Source of the DNA: Klebsiella sp. BIGb0407 | GTDB lineage: Bacteria; Pseudomonadota; Gammaproteobacteria; Enterobacterales; Enterobacteriaceae | NCBI RefSeq assembly: GCF_024807845.1 | Contig: NZ_JANUEQ010000001.1 | Span: 868,001 to 932,000, forward strand | Length of the DNA: 64,000 bases | Direction: 5' to 3' | Shown here: positions 1 through 9,615 of the stretch, in pieces | How positions within the stretch are numbered: the stretch's first letter is position 1 | How the letters are laid out: every line of letters starts with the position of its first letter | The notes under the pieces: model-generated | What the model was told of the DNA's origin: nothing | The model's database searches: none | What the model saw: only the letters and a program-made list of their open reading frames with translations | Position numbers and translations under genes: made by a program

Positions 1-2
1 TC

Positions 3-722
3 ATGATGACCGTGCTGATTACCGGTGCCAGCTCAGGTATTGGTGCCGGGCTGGCAAAATCCTGGGCCAGCGATGGCTGGCATGTCATCGCCTGTGGGCG
101 CGATAGCGAGAGGCTCAAGGCTCTGCAGACATTCAGCCCTAATATTACTCCGCTCGAGTTTGATATGACCGACAGACAGTCTTGTCACCAGGCACTCTCT
201 AAGCGTCAGGCCGATTTAGTTATTCTTTGTGCAGGAAGTTGTGAGTATCTGGAGCACGGCCTGATTGACGCAGCTCTGGTTGAACGTGTGATGGCAACCA
301 ATTTCCAGGGTCCGGTAAACTGCCTCGCCGCGCTGCAAGCACAGCTGGTACCCGGCAACCATGTGGTACTGGTGAGTTCGATGGCTCACTGGCTCCCCTT
401 TCCACGCGCCGAAGCCTATGGTGCATCAAAAGCAGCCCTGAGCTGGTTTGCCAGTAGCTTACGTCTGGACTGGGAGCCCAAGGGTATTGCTATTACGGTC
501 GTATCACCCGGTTTTGTCGATACGCCGCTCACCCGTAAAAATGATTTTCCCATGCCTGGTCTTGTCAGTATTGAACAAGCCGTGAAAGCAATTCGTCGTG
601 GTATTACAAAGAAAAAGACAGATATCGTTTTTCCGACCACGCTGGGTCTGCCGCTTCGCCTGTTATCCGCGCTTCCTGCCCTTATGCAGCGCGCAATATT
701 ACGCAGGATGGTGCGATCATGA
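3..722 (+). CDS. Short-chain dehydrogenase/reductase (first gene of lipid-modification operon)
   Basis: A classical SDR of 239 residues (238 if the second ATG, at 6, is used). The Rossmann motif TGASSGIG is at residues 7-14 and the catalytic pair Y139-x-x-x-K143 (YGASK) follows a Ser at 125/126. It would oxidise or reduce an alcohol/ketone with NAD(P)H; the substrate cannot be read from the sequence. The start lies in an ATGATGA context at the window edge, which suggests coupling to a gene just outside. Its 3' end overlaps the next start by 4 bases (ATGA), so it belongs to the operon running to 6424. By family knowledge, SDRs of this type accompany FAD oxidoreductase/DUF1365/CFA-synthase clusters in several proteobacteria. 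Confidence 0.9.
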   Translation: MMTVLITGASSGIGAGLAKSWASDGWHVIACGRDSERLKALQTFSPNITPLEFDMTDRQSCHQALSKRQADLVILCAGSCEYLEHGLIDAALVERVMATNFQGPVNCLAALQAQLVPGNHVVLVSSMAHWLPFPRAEAYGASKAALSWFASSLRLDWEPKGIAITVVSPGFVDTPLTRKNDFPMPGLVSIEQAVKAIRRGITKKKTDIVFPTTLGLPLRLLSALPALMQRAILRRMVRS

Positions 723-1978
723 AGATAGCGATTATTGGCAGCGGAATTGCCGGTCTGACCTGTGCATGGCGGCTGGCAGGTCATCATCAGGTAACGCTTT
801 TTGAAGCACAAAGCACCTTGGGCGGGCATACGGCGACGGTTGATGTCACAACGCAGCAGGGAGTTTTTGCCATTGATACGGGATTTATTGTCTATAACGA
901 CCGTACCTACCCGCGCTTTATGGGTTTACTCAGTGAACTGGGTATCCGCGGGCAAAAGACGGAGATGAGTTTCTCGGTACATAATCCACAAAGCGGGCTG
1001 GAGTATAACGGCCATACACTGTTATCACTGTTTGCCCAACGCCGGAATCTTTTTAATCCTGAATTCTGGCGGTTTCTGAAAGAGACTCTGCGCTTTAATA
1101 AACTGGCCAAAAAGACGCTTGCCGAAGGTGTCGATGACTATGCCACGCTGCAATCATTCCTCGACAAGCATCATTTTAGCGCCTTTTTCGCACGTCATTA
1201 CATCCTGCCAATGGGCGCGGCTATTTGGTCATCTTCACTTCAGGAAATCCGTAGTTTCCCTCTGCCGCTGTTTTTACGCTTCTTTGAGCATCATGGCTTG
1301 CTGGATATTACTCAACGTCCGCAGTGGTACGTGGTGCCTGGGGGTTCCCGCGAGTATATTCGGGCTATCCAGACGCAACTGGGTGACCGTCTTACCCTGC
1401 ACCTCAACTCACCGGTTAAACAGGTTATTCGACATCCAGACGGTATCGAGATCAAGCTGGCGGGATCCACTCAACAATTTGAAGGGGTTATCTTCGCCTG
1501 TCACTCGGCACAGGCGCTGGCGATGCTGGAACAACCCAGCCTCGCTGAGCAGGAGATCCTTGGCGATATTGGCTGGCAGCGTAATGAAGTGGTACTGCAC
1601 AGTGATGCCGGCTGGCTTCCGGTTCGTAAGGCGGCCTGGGCAAGCTGGAATTATCGGCTGAGTGAACAAGACCAGGCCAGCGCCTGTGTCACTTACAACA
1701 TGAATATTTTACAGGGGTTAGCGAAAGAAGCGCCGTTGTTCTGCGTTACGCTAAATCCTGATGCCAGGATTGATGAAAGCAAAATCTGGCAGCGCTTTGT
1801 CTACGAACATCCGCTGTTTAATCCGACCAGCTGGCATGCCCAGGCCAGGCGCGGCGAGATTAACGGCCAGCAGCGTAGCTGGTTCTGTGGGGCTTACTGG
1901 TATAACGGATTTCATGAGGATGGCGTCCGTAGCGCCCTGGATGTTGTTCAGGCGATAGCCTCGGTAAAGGGACAGTAA
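719..1978 (+). CDS. NAD(P)/FAD-dependent oxidoreductase, amine-oxidase-like
   Basis: A 419-residue flavoprotein. The N-terminus has the dinucleotide-binding motif GSGIAGL (residues 7-13) followed by the acidic residue and GGH segment (F-E-A...LGGH) typical of FAD-dependent amine oxidase/phytoene-desaturase-like proteins; a C-terminal [13 protein letters not shown] segment closes the FAD site in this family. It overlaps the upstream SDR by four bases and is one base from the downstream DUF1365 gene. In other proteobacteria this protein is nearly always next to DUF1365 and a CFA-type methyltransferase, and is thought to act on membrane acyl chains; the actual reaction here is inferred, not shown. 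Confidence 0.9.
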   Translation: MKIAIIGSGIAGLTCAWRLAGHHQVTLFEAQSTLGGHTATVDVTTQQGVFAIDTGFIVYNDRTYPRFMGLLSELGIRGQKTEMSFSVHNPQSGLEYNGHTLLSLFAQRRNLFNPEFWRFLKETLRFNKLAKKTLAEGVDDYATLQSFLDKHHFSAFFARHYILPMGAAIWSSSLQEIRSFPLPLFLRFFEHHGLLDITQRPQWYVVPGGSREYIRAIQTQLGDRLTLHLNSPVKQVIRHPDGIEIKLAGSTQQFEGVIFACHSAQALAMLEQPSLAEQEILGDIGWQRNEVVLHSDAGWLPVRKAAWASWNYRLSEQDQASACVTYNMNILQGLAKEAPLFCVTLNPDARIDESKIWQRFVYEHPLFNPTSWHAQARRGEINGQQRSWFCGAYWYNGFHEDGVRSALDVVQAIASVKGQ

Positions 1979-1979
1979 C

Positions 1980-2702
1980 ATGAACAGTTGCCTCTATCAG
2001 GGCGTTTTACGCCATCGACGTTTCAGCCCTAAAACACACTGTTTCCGCTACCGCATGTTTATGGCCTGGCTCGATCTGGATGAACTGGAGGGGCTGAAAT
2101 CGGTTGGCATCCGCCGCAATCGATTTGCCGCAGCGTCATTTTATGATGTTGACTATCCCTTGGGTAGTCCGCTTAAAGAGCAGGTTCTGAACCGTCTGGA
2201 AAATCTGACCGGTGAGCGCCCGGCAGGTCGGGTCATGCTACTCACTCAGTTACGCTATTTTGGGTTTCATTTTAACCCGGTCAATTTTTATTACTGCTAC
2301 GAGCCATCCGGGCTATTACGCTGGATACTGACTGAGGTTCGCAACACGCCCTGGAATGAACGGCATTATTATGCTGTCGATGGCCAACAGGCAAAGCCTA
2401 TGGAAAAAGCCTTTCATGTTTCGCCCTTTAATCCGATGGATATGGTTTATCACTGGCGTTTCAATAGTCCCGATAAAACGCTGCAGATGCATATCGAAAA
2501 TCATCAGGAGAGCAAGGTATTTGACGCAACCCTGGTGCTCACCCGTGAGCCGCTGACGCGCATGACACTGCGGGCATTACTGCGACGCATTCCCCTGATG
2601 ACGCTAAAAACCGTCTTCGCTATTTACTGGCAAGCGCTGCGCCTGTGGCTCAAGCGCGTACCTATTCACAGCCACCCTAAGAGTAAGAGTGAACGCTTAT
2701 GA
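1980..2702 (+). CDS. DUF1365 family protein
   Basis: A 240-residue member of DUF1365, recognised by the N-terminal pattern ([25 protein letters not shown]) and the central [14 protein letters not shown] segment. The biochemical function is not established. The start follows the previous stop by a single base, and its end overlaps the CFA-type methyltransferase by 4 bases, so translation is probably coupled. Its invariant pairing with the FAD oxidoreductase and cyclopropane-synthase-like gene argues for a step in fatty-acyl modification. No signal peptide is seen; the protein is probably cytoplasmic or membrane-associated. Confidence 0.9.
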   Translation: MNSCLYQGVLRHRRFSPKTHCFRYRMFMAWLDLDELEGLKSVGIRRNRFAAASFYDVDYPLGSPLKEQVLNRLENLTGERPAGRVMLLTQLRYFGFHFNPVNFYYCYEPSGLLRWILTEVRNTPWNERHYYAVDGQQAKPMEKAFHVSPFNPMDMVYHWRFNSPDKTLQMHIENHQESKVFDATLVLTREPLTRMTLRALLRRIPLMTLKTVFAIYWQALRLWLKRVPIHSHPKSKSERL

Positions 2703-3919
2703 CTAACTCTAGCTTTGCGTTTGAACCCGCCGTTGCGCGCAACGTCCGCGTCGCCCGCCGCCTACTCTTTCGTCTGTTAAACGATATTCGTGGGAGCGCT
2801 GTTACGGTTTATGAAGGAGAGCAGACATTTGAATTTGGCGAACGTTCTGCGGCACTGCATGCGGATATCCGCATTCTCGATCCGGTGGTTTACTGGCGGC
2901 TGTTAACCGGAGGGAGCATTGCTGCCGCGGAAACCTGGATGGAGGGCAAATGGGACTCGCATCAATTAACGCAGTTATTACACATTTTAGCGCTTAACAG
3001 CAAAGTAATGGGACGTCTGGAAAGTGGTTTTCGACTATTAGGCCGCCCGATTGAGCTGATACGTCACTGGATGCGACGTAACCATCGCCAGCAAGCACGG
3101 GAAAATATTGCTGCTCATTACGATCTCGGCAATGCGTTTTATGCCTCTTTTCTTGATGATGAATTGCTCTACTCCAGTGCACTTTTCACGACAAAAGAAC
3201 AAAGTCTCGCCGATGCGCAAAAAGTCAAAATGGATCGTTTGTGCCAGCAGCTGGATCTCAGTTCTGAGGACCATTTACTAGAGATTGGGACTGGCTGGGG
3301 GGCAATGGCAGAATATGCTGCGCGTTACTATGGCTGCCGGGTAACCACCACCACATTATCCCGTGAGCAATATATCTGGGCAACTGACAGGATTGCCCGG
3401 GCGGGTTTACAGAACCAAGTGCAGGTCTTACTGTGCGACTACCGTGACCTGACCGGAAAATATGACAAGCTGGTATCGATAGAAATGATTGAGGCTGTAG
3501 GAAAACGTTATCTGCCCGCCTTCTTTCAGACTTGTCAGGAACGCCTGAGACCGGGTGGGAAAATGGCTATCCAGGCCATCACCATTCAGGATCAACGTTA
3601 CCGCGACTACAGTAAAAGCGTTGACTTTATTCAGCGTTATATCTTCCCCGGCGGTTTTTTACCGAGTCTCACGGCGATGAACCAGCTGATGACCCGACAC
3701 ACCGACTTTGTGGTTCGTAATCTGTTTGATATGGGACCTGACTATGCCCGGACGCTGGAACACTGGCGGCAGCGTTTTATTCAGGCCTGGCCGGAGATAG
3801 AAAAACTCGGCTTTGATGAGCGCTTCCGGCGGATGTGGCTCTACTACTTAAGTTACTGCGAAGCCGGGTTTAATGCCCGAACCATCAGTGTCGTACAACT
3901 GACTGCAGAACGTGTATGA
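2699..3919 (+). CDS. Cyclopropane-fatty-acyl-phospholipid-synthase-type methyltransferase
   Basis: A 406-residue SAM-dependent methyltransferase of the CFA synthase family. SAM motif I ([15 protein letters not shown]) begins near residue 193; the HYDLGNAFY segment near 140 and the PGGFLPS loop are typical of the family, and C387 in the YCEAGF segment aligns with the active-site Cys region of E. coli Cfa. It should transfer a methyl(ene) group to double bonds of membrane phospholipid acyl chains. It is not the housekeeping cfa by context: it sits within an operon with DUF1365 and an FAD oxidoreductase. Related clusters in Rhodobacter take part in modified (furan) fatty acid formation, so a product other than a plain cyclopropane is possible. 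Confidence 0.92.
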   Translation: MTNSSFAFEPAVARNVRVARRLLFRLLNDIRGSAVTVYEGEQTFEFGERSAALHADIRILDPVVYWRLLTGGSIAAAETWMEGKWDSHQLTQLLHILALNSKVMGRLESGFRLLGRPIELIRHWMRRNHRQQARENIAAHYDLGNAFYASFLDDELLYSSALFTTKEQSLADAQKVKMDRLCQQLDLSSEDHLLEIGTGWGAMAEYAARYYGCRVTTTTLSREQYIWATDRIARAGLQNQVQVLLCDYRDLTGKYDKLVSIEMIEAVGKRYLPAFFQTCQERLRPGGKMAIQAITIQDQRYRDYSKSVDFIQRYIFPGGFLPSLTAMNQLMTRHTDFVVRNLFDMGPDYARTLEHWRQRFIQAWPEIEKLGFDERFRRMWLYYLSYCEAGFNARTISVVQLTAERV

Positions 3920-4410
3920 AACGCCCGGGCCAACTGATACTGGTCACGATTGGATTCGATATCTACTGGACGCTGGTAGTGATATTTCGCGAGCGAGGCC
4001 TCTTTTTATGGCTGGTTCTGGCGATACTGGCCTTTCTTAAGTTATCCCACAGACAGCGTCGTTATGCCTTGCTGCTGACAGTATGTGGCTGCGCCCTCGA
4101 CATCGTCTGGGTATTGACCGGGCTGATGACATTTAACAGCGAAGCGCTGCTCCCTCTGTGGATGGTGGCGCTATGGTTAATGTTCTCAACGGTCTGGACC
4201 TGGCTTTCCAGCATCAGCACGTTATCCTGGAACAAACTGGTGCTGCTAGCCACCCTCGGGGGCCCGATAGCCTATGCTATCGGTGAACATCTTGGGGCAA
4301 TTACCTTTCTGATGCCGGTCTGGCAGGTATTCAGCCTGATGCTAGCTGGATGGCTGATTCTGATGCTGTTTTTTCATCTGCTGATGAGGAGAACATCATG
4401 CGCACCTTAG
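3916..4410 (+). CDS. DUF2878 family membrane protein
   Basis: A 164-residue hydrophobic protein with about five predicted membrane helices (runs of Leu/Trp/Val around residues 15-40, 50-70, 80-100, 108-130 and 135-158). It matches the DUF2878 family in size and in company. The start overlaps the previous stop by 4 bases (ATGA), and its own 3' end overlaps the start of the chalcone-isomerase-like gene by 13 bases. Function unknown; an inner-membrane role in the same lipid-modification pathway is inferred only from the operon. Confidence 0.82.
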   Translation: MKRPGQLILVTIGFDIYWTLVVIFRERGLFLWLVLAILAFLKLSHRQRRYALLLTVCGCALDIVWVLTGLMTFNSEALLPLWMVALWLMFSTVWTWLSSISTLSWNKLVLLATLGGPIAYAIGEHLGAITFLMPVWQVFSLMLAGWLILMLFFHLLMRRTSCAP

Positions 4411-4925
4411 CCCTGACTCTGTTATGGCTGGTGGTTGTGAGCCCATCAGCCCGGGCTGCCGACTGGTTAAACTGGCGCTCTGTGGGCAGCGCGACTTTTA
4501 GCTGGGGCCCCTTTACGCTTTATACCTCTCAGTTGCTCACGCCCTCGGGGCACTATGACGGTCCTGACCAGCACCAGGCGCTGGTTATTACCTATCAGCG
4601 GGAGATCGATGGTGAAGATCTGGTCGATGCCACCCGCGACCAGTGGCAGGCCCTGGGTATTCTGAAGCAAGAACCTCAAAGCGAATCCTGGCTAAGCATG
4701 CTGAAAACTCTCTGGCCTGACGTGAACCCGGGTAGTCAGCTGGCTTTTGTTTTTAGCTCTCAGCAAGGGCAATTCTGGTATCGCGCCAGTGCAGCACAAA
4801 AAACCTTTACCCCATTGGGCCCGCACCAGTCCGCGTTGTTTAGCCGCCAGTTTCTGGCTATCTGGCTGAGCCCACACACACAATACCCTGAACTGCGTAA
4901 GCAACTGATCGGAGGCGAAAAATGA
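4398..4925 (+). CDS. Chalcone-isomerase-like exported protein
   Basis: I take the ATG at 4398 because a GAGGA ribosome-binding site lies 7 bases before it and it opens a clean signal peptide (MRTLALTLLWLVVVSPSARA, cleavage before ADW). An in-frame ATG at 4350 would give 16 more residues without a signal sequence. The mature part resembles the periplasmic chalcone-isomerase-like proteins found beside DUF2878 and DUF3833 genes. These bacterial proteins usually lack flavonoid activity and are thought to bind or process fatty acids; that is family knowledge, not shown here. Overlaps both neighbours. Confidence 0.82.
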   Translation: MRTLALTLLWLVVVSPSARAADWLNWRSVGSATFSWGPFTLYTSQLLTPSGHYDGPDQHQALVITYQREIDGEDLVDATRDQWQALGILKQEPQSESWLSMLKTLWPDVNPGSQLAFVFSSQQGQFWYRASAAQKTFTPLGPHQSALFSRQFLAIWLSPHTQYPELRKQLIGGEK

Positions 4926-5452
4926 AGCGTATTCTGAAGTCTGGTCTCGCAATGATAATGCTGCTGGCGGGTTGTAGTACCGAGGTCAAAGAGTACCAGG
5001 GCCAGCAGCCCGAGCTTGATATCTTCCACTATTTTCAGGGTAAAACAGAAGCCTGGGGTATGGTGCAGGATCGAAGTGGTAAACAGCTACGCCGCTTTCA
5101 TGTGGATATTAAGGGTGAAGTCGTCGGTGATACCCTGACGCTCAATGAGCAATTTGTTTATAACGACGGTGAGAAGCAGCAGCGAATATGGCGTATCCAG
5201 CGTACCGGCACCGATAGTTTTCAGGGTACGGCTGGTGATATTGAAGGTATAGCTATCGGTCAGGCTGCAGGGAATGCCTTTAACTGGCGCTATAGCATGA
5301 ATATCACGGCTGACGGTAAGACCTGGTTGCTTAACTTCGATGACTGGATGTATCTGCAAGACGATAAGCATTTGTTTAATAAAACAGAAATGAAGAAATT
5401 TGGTGTGACTGTTGCCACTGTCACCTTATTCTTCACCCGCAAAGGATCCTGA
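4922..5452 (+). CDS. DUF3833 family lipoprotein
   Basis: A 176-residue protein with a lipoprotein signal: residues 1-17 are basic then hydrophobic and end in the lipobox LLAG|C, giving C18 as the lipidated residue. The next residues are Ser and Thr, not Asp, which favours outer-membrane sorting. The rest matches DUF3833 (repeated F.G...A.G...DR.G...R.F.V...G....L.L.E.F.Y.DG pattern). It overlaps the previous gene by ATGA. Function unknown; probably a lipocalin-like lipid carrier or envelope component for the products of this operon (inference). Confidence 0.85.
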   Translation: MKRILKSGLAMIMLLAGCSTEVKEYQGQQPELDIFHYFQGKTEAWGMVQDRSGKQLRRFHVDIKGEVVGDTLTLNEQFVYNDGEKQQRIWRIQRTGTDSFQGTAGDIEGIAIGQAAGNAFNWRYSMNITADGKTWLLNFDDWMYLQDDKHLFNKTEMKKFGVTVATVTLFFTRKGS

Positions 5453-5464
5453 GAGGTGCATATC

Positions 5465-6424
5465 ATGAGTACTCAGCCTGTTATTGGAATCAGTGGATGT
5501 CTGACCGGCTCTACCGTGCGTTTTGACGGCGGGCATAAACGTACCGGCTTTGTAATGGATGTGCTGGCACCCTGGGTGAGTTTTAAATCCGTCTGTCCGG
5601 AAATGGCGATTGGACTGCCCTCTCCTCGCCCGGCATTACGCCTGGTTCAGGACAGTCGCGATGCAATATCTATACGCTTTACCCAGTCACCTCATGAAGA
5701 TTTAACCGACAGAATGCAGGCTTTCACCGCTTCGTATCTGCCACAACTTGAGAGTATTGCCGGCTTTATCGTCTGCGCGAAATCCCCGAGCTGCGGTATG
5801 GAACGGGTCCGCCTCTATGATGAGAAAGGCAATCGCGGTCGCAAAGAAGGAACCGGCCTGTTTACTCAAGCCCTGCTGGAAGCCTATCCCTGGCTACCGG
5901 TAGAGGAAGACGGTCGTCTGCATGACCCGATGCTGAGAGAAAACTTTATTGAACGTGTTTTCGCCCTGCACGCGCTGAATACGCTGCGTAAAAATGGGCT
6001 TACCCGAAGTTCACTGCTGGACTTTCATAGCCGCTATAAACTTCAGCTTCTGTCGCATAACCCGGCGGGGCAGCGTGAACTAGGTGCCTTTATCGCCTCA
6101 CTATATCAGTGGTATGATCTGGGGGCATTTTTCGTGGCCTATCGTGACAAGCTAATGACATTGTTGAAAAAAAATGCTTCCCGGAAAAGCCACACGAATG
6201 TCTTAATGCATATTCAGGGTTACTTCCGAAACCAGCTGAATTCACGTCAACGAAGCGAGTTAAGCGAGGTGATCCTTCACTATCGCGCCGGATTTTTACC
6301 GATACTCGCGCCGATTACCTTGCTGAAGCACTATCTTGCCGAATATCCGGATGACTATTTACTGACGCAAAACTACTTCGATCCCTACCCGAAAGATTTA
6401 GCCTTGCGTCTCACTATCAATTAA
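5465..6424 (+). CDS. YbgA-like protein (DUF523 + DUF1722)
   Basis: A 319-residue protein when started at ATG 5465, eight bases after a GAGAGG ribosome-binding site; an in-frame GTG at 5456 is possible. The N-terminal half is DUF523, with conserved cysteines in GISGCLTG (C12), SVCPEMAIGLP (C44) and CAKSPSCGM. The C-terminal half (about residues 190-310) is DUF1722, seen by the FHSRYKLQLLSH and Y...F motifs. In E. coli the homologue ybgA lies next to the photolyase gene, and the operon found here often includes a photolyase elsewhere, but none is present in this window. Function unproven. The gene ends 8 bases before the convergent MDR gene. Confidence 0.88.
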   Translation: MSTQPVIGISGCLTGSTVRFDGGHKRTGFVMDVLAPWVSFKSVCPEMAIGLPSPRPALRLVQDSRDAISIRFTQSPHEDLTDRMQAFTASYLPQLESIAGFIVCAKSPSCGMERVRLYDEKGNRGRKEGTGLFTQALLEAYPWLPVEEDGRLHDPMLRENFIERVFALHALNTLRKNGLTRSSLLDFHSRYKLQLLSHNPAGQRELGAFIASLYQWYDLGAFFVAYRDKLMTLLKKNASRKSHTNVLMHIQGYFRNQLNSRQRSELSEVILHYRAGFLPILAPITLLKHYLAEYPDDYLLTQNYFDPYPKDLALRLTIN

Positions 6425-6432
6425 ACACCGAC

Positions 6433-7467
6433 TCAGCCCCTGGCAACGACCACCTTGCCGGGGCTTCCTCCGGCCTCCACCAGACGATGAGCCTCAATCA
6501 GCTGTGCGGCATTAAACGGGCTCAGAGTATGCGAAACCGTGGAGCGTAAAACTCCGCTGTCCACCAGGGCAGCCACTTCATTGAGGATCTGATGCTGGAC
6601 TATCAGATCTGCGGTACCCAATAGCGGGCGGGTAAACACCATTTCCCAGTGGACAGAGACACTTTTCACCTTGAATGGGGTGATATCCAGGCTATCGTGA
6701 TCGTCAATGATCGCTATCTGACCGTGAGGGGTGATGATTTCAGCCAGCTCCAGCAAATGGACGGCTGTGTGCGACAGGGCAGCAATATTATTCACAGGAG
6801 GAATAGCCAGCGCCTTAATTTGTTCAGGTAATGGCTGTCGGTGGTCAATCACATGGTGGGCACCTAATGCCAGGCACCAGTCGCGGCTGGCTTGATGTGA
6901 GGCCGTGGCGATTACCGTCAGGCCCGTTAAGCGCCGGGCAAGTTGAATAAGCATGGATCCCACGCCTCCGGCACCGCCAAGGACTAACAGACTCCCGGCA
7001 CCCGCAGGTTTACCTGGCACAACACCCAGACGCTCAAAGAGCAGTTGCCAGGCCGTTAATGAAGTGAGCGGCAGCGCTGCTGCTCCGCCAAAACTGAGTG
7101 TCTCAGGCATATGACCAACAATACGTTCATCCACTAAATGAAACTGAGCATTACTCCCACTGCGGTTAAAGGTTCCCGCGTAATAAACCTGCTGCCCAGG
7201 TTTGAATAAAGTCACGCATTCCCCGACCTCTTCAACAATGCCTGCAGCATCCCAGCCCAGGATATTGACGCTATCAGGGACACTCACCAGCCCGACACGA
7301 ATTTTCGTATCAACAGGATTAACGGAAACCGCCTGTACCGCCACCAGCACGTCATGAGGCCCCGGCAGTGGACGAGGAAGCTCAATACCGATCAGGCAGT
7401 CAGCATCAGACAGTACCGAGTGACGGTAAAAACCAATTGCGCTCATGGAAAGCGATGAGGTTGTCAT
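6433..7467 (-). CDS. MDR family NADPH-dependent quinone/alkenal oxidoreductase
   Basis: A 344-residue medium-chain dehydrogenase/reductase. It has the N-terminal GroES-like fold (VSVNPVDTKIR, GWDAAGIVEEVG) and the NADPH-binding motif LVLGGAGGVGSMLIQLARR. Catalytic zinc ligands are not evident, so it belongs with the zinc-free quinone oxidoreductase-like branch even though relatives are often named zinc-type alcohol dehydrogenase-like. It probably reduces quinones or alpha,beta-unsaturated carbonyls. Its ATG overlaps the stop of a 28-codon micro-ORF upstream, which suggests translational coupling. Confidence 0.9.
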   Translation of the reverse strand: MTTSSLSMSAIGFYRHSVLSDADCLIGIELPRPLPGPHDVLVAVQAVSVNPVDTKIRVGLVSVPDSVNILGWDAAGIVEEVGECVTLFKPGQQVYYAGTFNRSGSNAQFHLVDERIVGHMPETLSFGGAAALPLTSLTAWQLLFERLGVVPGKPAGAGSLLVLGGAGGVGSMLIQLARRLTGLTVIATASHQASRDWCLALGAHHVIDHRQPLPEQIKALAIPPVNNIAALSHTAVHLLELAEIITPHGQIAIIDDHDSLDITPFKVKSVSVHWEMVFTRPLLGTADLIVQHQILNEVAALVDSGVLRSTVSHTLSPFNAAQLIEAHRLVEAGGSPGKVVVARG

Positions 7468-7550
7468 ACTTGAGCCTCCAGCACCTGCTGCACGATATTT
7501 TCGATGAATAGAGCGGGTTTATACTGCTTGTGAAATGCAAAATAGGTCAT
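7464..7550 (-). CDS. Possible 28-residue micro-ORF coupled to the MDR gene
   Basis: An ATG at 7550 (minus strand) follows a CAGGAG ribosome-binding site by 7 bases and opens a 28-codon frame (begins MTYFAFHKQYKPALF). It ends in a TGA that overlaps the MDR start (ATGA). The good ribosome site and the overlap support translation. It could be a leader peptide, or the remnant of a gene whose 5' end is kept because of coupling. I recognise no family. Confidence 0.4.
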   Translation of the reverse strand: MTYFAFHKQYKPALFIENIVQQVLEAQV

Positions 7551-7715
7551 GACATACTCCTGAGCGATCCCGGTGATATGTGCAGACAATATAAATACTC
7601 TGATTAAAGAAAAAGTAGCCTTAAGTTCCTTGATATACGGAACTTATTGTCCGGAATTAAAGCTAAACACCAGGTGAGAAGAACGGACTTGAGAGAGAGG
7701 ATAATCAGTGAGGAA

Positions 7716-7739
7716 CTGACCAGCGCAGCGGCTGGTCAG
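7716..7739 (-). terminator. Inverted repeat downstream of arnT-like gene
   Basis: CTGACCAGC (7716-7724) and GCTGGTCAG (7731-7739) form a perfect 9-bp stem with a 6-base loop, 15 bases past the arnT stop. No long U-run follows on the minus strand, so intrinsic termination is uncertain. Confidence 0.45.
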
Positions 7740-7754
7740 CAGGTTTATCGGTGT

Positions 7755-9419
7755 TCAGGGCTGTTTCAGGTATTGCAATAGCACCAGACGCCCGTCGCTC
7801 CAGGTATTATCTGGCACAGGGAGAGCCAAATCGTCGAGTTTTTCCCCCTTTGAGAGCAGTAAAACCAGAGCAACGTTACCGGTACGGCGATGTTTATCCA
7901 GCCACTGGGGAAAATTTTCTGCCGTCGTGAAACGGTTTTCGTTACCCGGATAGGCCAGCCCGTATTCCAGTTCACCCTGGGAGTCATATAAATCGATATC
8001 ACTGCGTTTCATCTGCCAGGCAATGCCGGAAGCAACCCCGGTATTATCGGCCAGAATATACTGACTCTCTGCCAGCTGCGGACGTATCACCTCAATAAAT
8101 GCCTGCGGTTGCTTTGAGTGCACCACTGTATCCGGAATAACGGATCCGACTAGCAACGCAATGCCCAGCGGACAACAAGAAGCCCAGAACCAGCGACGTT
8201 CACTGTGAAACAGCGTCACCGCCCCGACCATCGCCCAGATAAGAAACGCCAGGCCACCGAGCATGACTTTATTCACCTCACGGGTATCATAAAGGGCAAA
8301 TTTCGCCGGTCCCCAGGGAGCCAGAGCAACGAGCACAATAACGAAACAAATAATGCCAAATACCAGATTCAGCCAGCCATTAACCCGTAAGGTTCGCGCC
8401 TTATTTTTGGCCAGTATTACCGCATGACGTGCCATTAAAATCGACAGCGGCACAAAGCAAGGCAGGATATAGGTCAGGAGCTTGCCTTTAGCGATACTGA
8501 AAAATAGTAACGGCATGATGACCCAGCCGAGTAAATAGAAGGCAGCATTTTGTGTACTACGCTCCTGAAATCCGCGTTTCAGCGCCCCGGGTAATAAGCC
8601 TAACCACGGCATACAACCGACAATGAAAATAGGAAGGTAATACCAGAACGGCGATTTATGCTGAGCATCATCCTCAGCAAAACGCTGGATATGCTCAACC
8701 CAGAAGAAATAATGCCAGTAATCAGGTTCAGCTCTGGCAATGGCCAGAGCCCAGGGTAAGACAATCAGAACCGCACAGATCACGGCTATCGGGCCAAATA
8801 AGAACAGCTCCTTCCAGCGCTTCTGCAGTACGACCCAGGGCAATACGCTAATAACCGGGATAGCAAGCGCGAGAAATCCTTTACTCATCACTCCTAATCC
8901 ACAGGCAAAACCGAGCAGAATATAGCCTCCGACCTTCTCTGCTGTGGTACTTGCAGTACTGGCAGCCCAAAAACAGCACATTGCTGCCGTCAGGCATAAG
9001 GTCACCATCGGATCGAGCACCGCATAAGTTCCGACGCTATACACCAGGAAGAACGTCAGGAAAATGACAGCGGATAATACCGCCACAGCCCTGTCACGCC
9101 ACATACGAAATGCAAGCCCAGCAATCAATATAGCGCTGAGAGAAATGCAGAATACTGACCCAAAACGGACAGCAAAATTATTATGTCCGAAGATAAACTG
9201 GCTCAGTGTGTTTATCCAGTAACCTAAGATGGGCTTTTCAAAATAACGGAGGTCCAGAAAATGGGGCACAACCCAATTCCCTGATAGCAACATTTCGCGG
9301 CTGATCTCTGCATAGCGTGTCTCATCCGGCTGCCATAATCCTCTGGCATCCAGGGGCACTAAATATAATAAGGCAAAGCAAAGACCAAACGCCATTCCAT
9401 ACTTGACTAAGGATTTCAT
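7755..9419 (-). CDS. arnT: Lipid A 4-amino-4-deoxy-L-arabinose transferase (orphan ArnT)
   Basis: A 554-residue GT83-type integral inner-membrane glycosyltransferase. The first periplasmic loop holds the hallmark LLWQPDETRYAEISREML-like motif (here LWQPDETRYAEISREML), followed by FEKPI.GYWIN; the HYFFWVEHIQRFAEDDAQH segment and SVAKGKL loop are also as in E. coli ArnT, which is 550 residues. It transfers L-Ara4N from undecaprenyl phosphate to lipid A, lowering binding of polymyxin and cationic peptides. Oddly it stands alone: no arnBCAD/EF genes are nearby, so it must rely on an arn operon elsewhere or be a second, divergent copy. A PmrA-box-like site lies upstream. Confidence 0.93.
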   Translation of the reverse strand: MKSLVKYGMAFGLCFALLYLVPLDARGLWQPDETRYAEISREMLLSGNWVVPHFLDLRYFEKPILGYWINTLSQFIFGHNNFAVRFGSVFCISLSAILIAGLAFRMWRDRAVAVLSAVIFLTFFLVYSVGTYAVLDPMVTLCLTAAMCCFWAASTASTTAEKVGGYILLGFACGLGVMSKGFLALAIPVISVLPWVVLQKRWKELFLFGPIAVICAVLIVLPWALAIARAEPDYWHYFFWVEHIQRFAEDDAQHKSPFWYYLPIFIVGCMPWLGLLPGALKRGFQERSTQNAAFYLLGWVIMPLLFFSIAKGKLLTYILPCFVPLSILMARHAVILAKNKARTLRVNGWLNLVFGIICFVIVLVALAPWGPAKFALYDTREVNKVMLGGLAFLIWAMVGAVTLFHSERRWFWASCCPLGIALLVGSVIPDTVVHSKQPQAFIEVIRPQLAESQYILADNTGVASGIAWQMKRSDIDLYDSQGELEYGLAYPGNENRFTTAENFPQWLDKHRRTGNVALVLLLSKGEKLDDLALPVPDNTWSDGRLVLLQYLKQP

Positions 9420-9615
9420 CTATCAAAACTCGATACGTTATTGTCAGCCTGGTCGTCCCTGCCAGGAATAAAAAAAACAGCAGCCATAAAACGTCACTAT
9501 CGCCAGGGTATAAAGTAACCACTGCCAACAGGCACTAAGCATCTTATTTTTCGCTATTATGGACAGGTTACTACTAATATTGTTCCGCCAGAAAATAAAA
9601 AATATTTTTTTACAA

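Noticed and set aside
416-829. Long antisense frames within coding genes (for example 416-829, 4760-5029 and 22217-22753 on the minus strand).
   Set aside because: They are opposite well-recognised genes, lack ribosome sites and show no family features.
6435-6465. Imperfect inverted repeat AGCCCCTGGCAA / TTGCCGGGGCT at the junction of the convergent YbgA-like and MDR genes.
   Set aside because: It lies in MDR coding sequence, has a bulge and no U-run; not strong enough to call a terminator.
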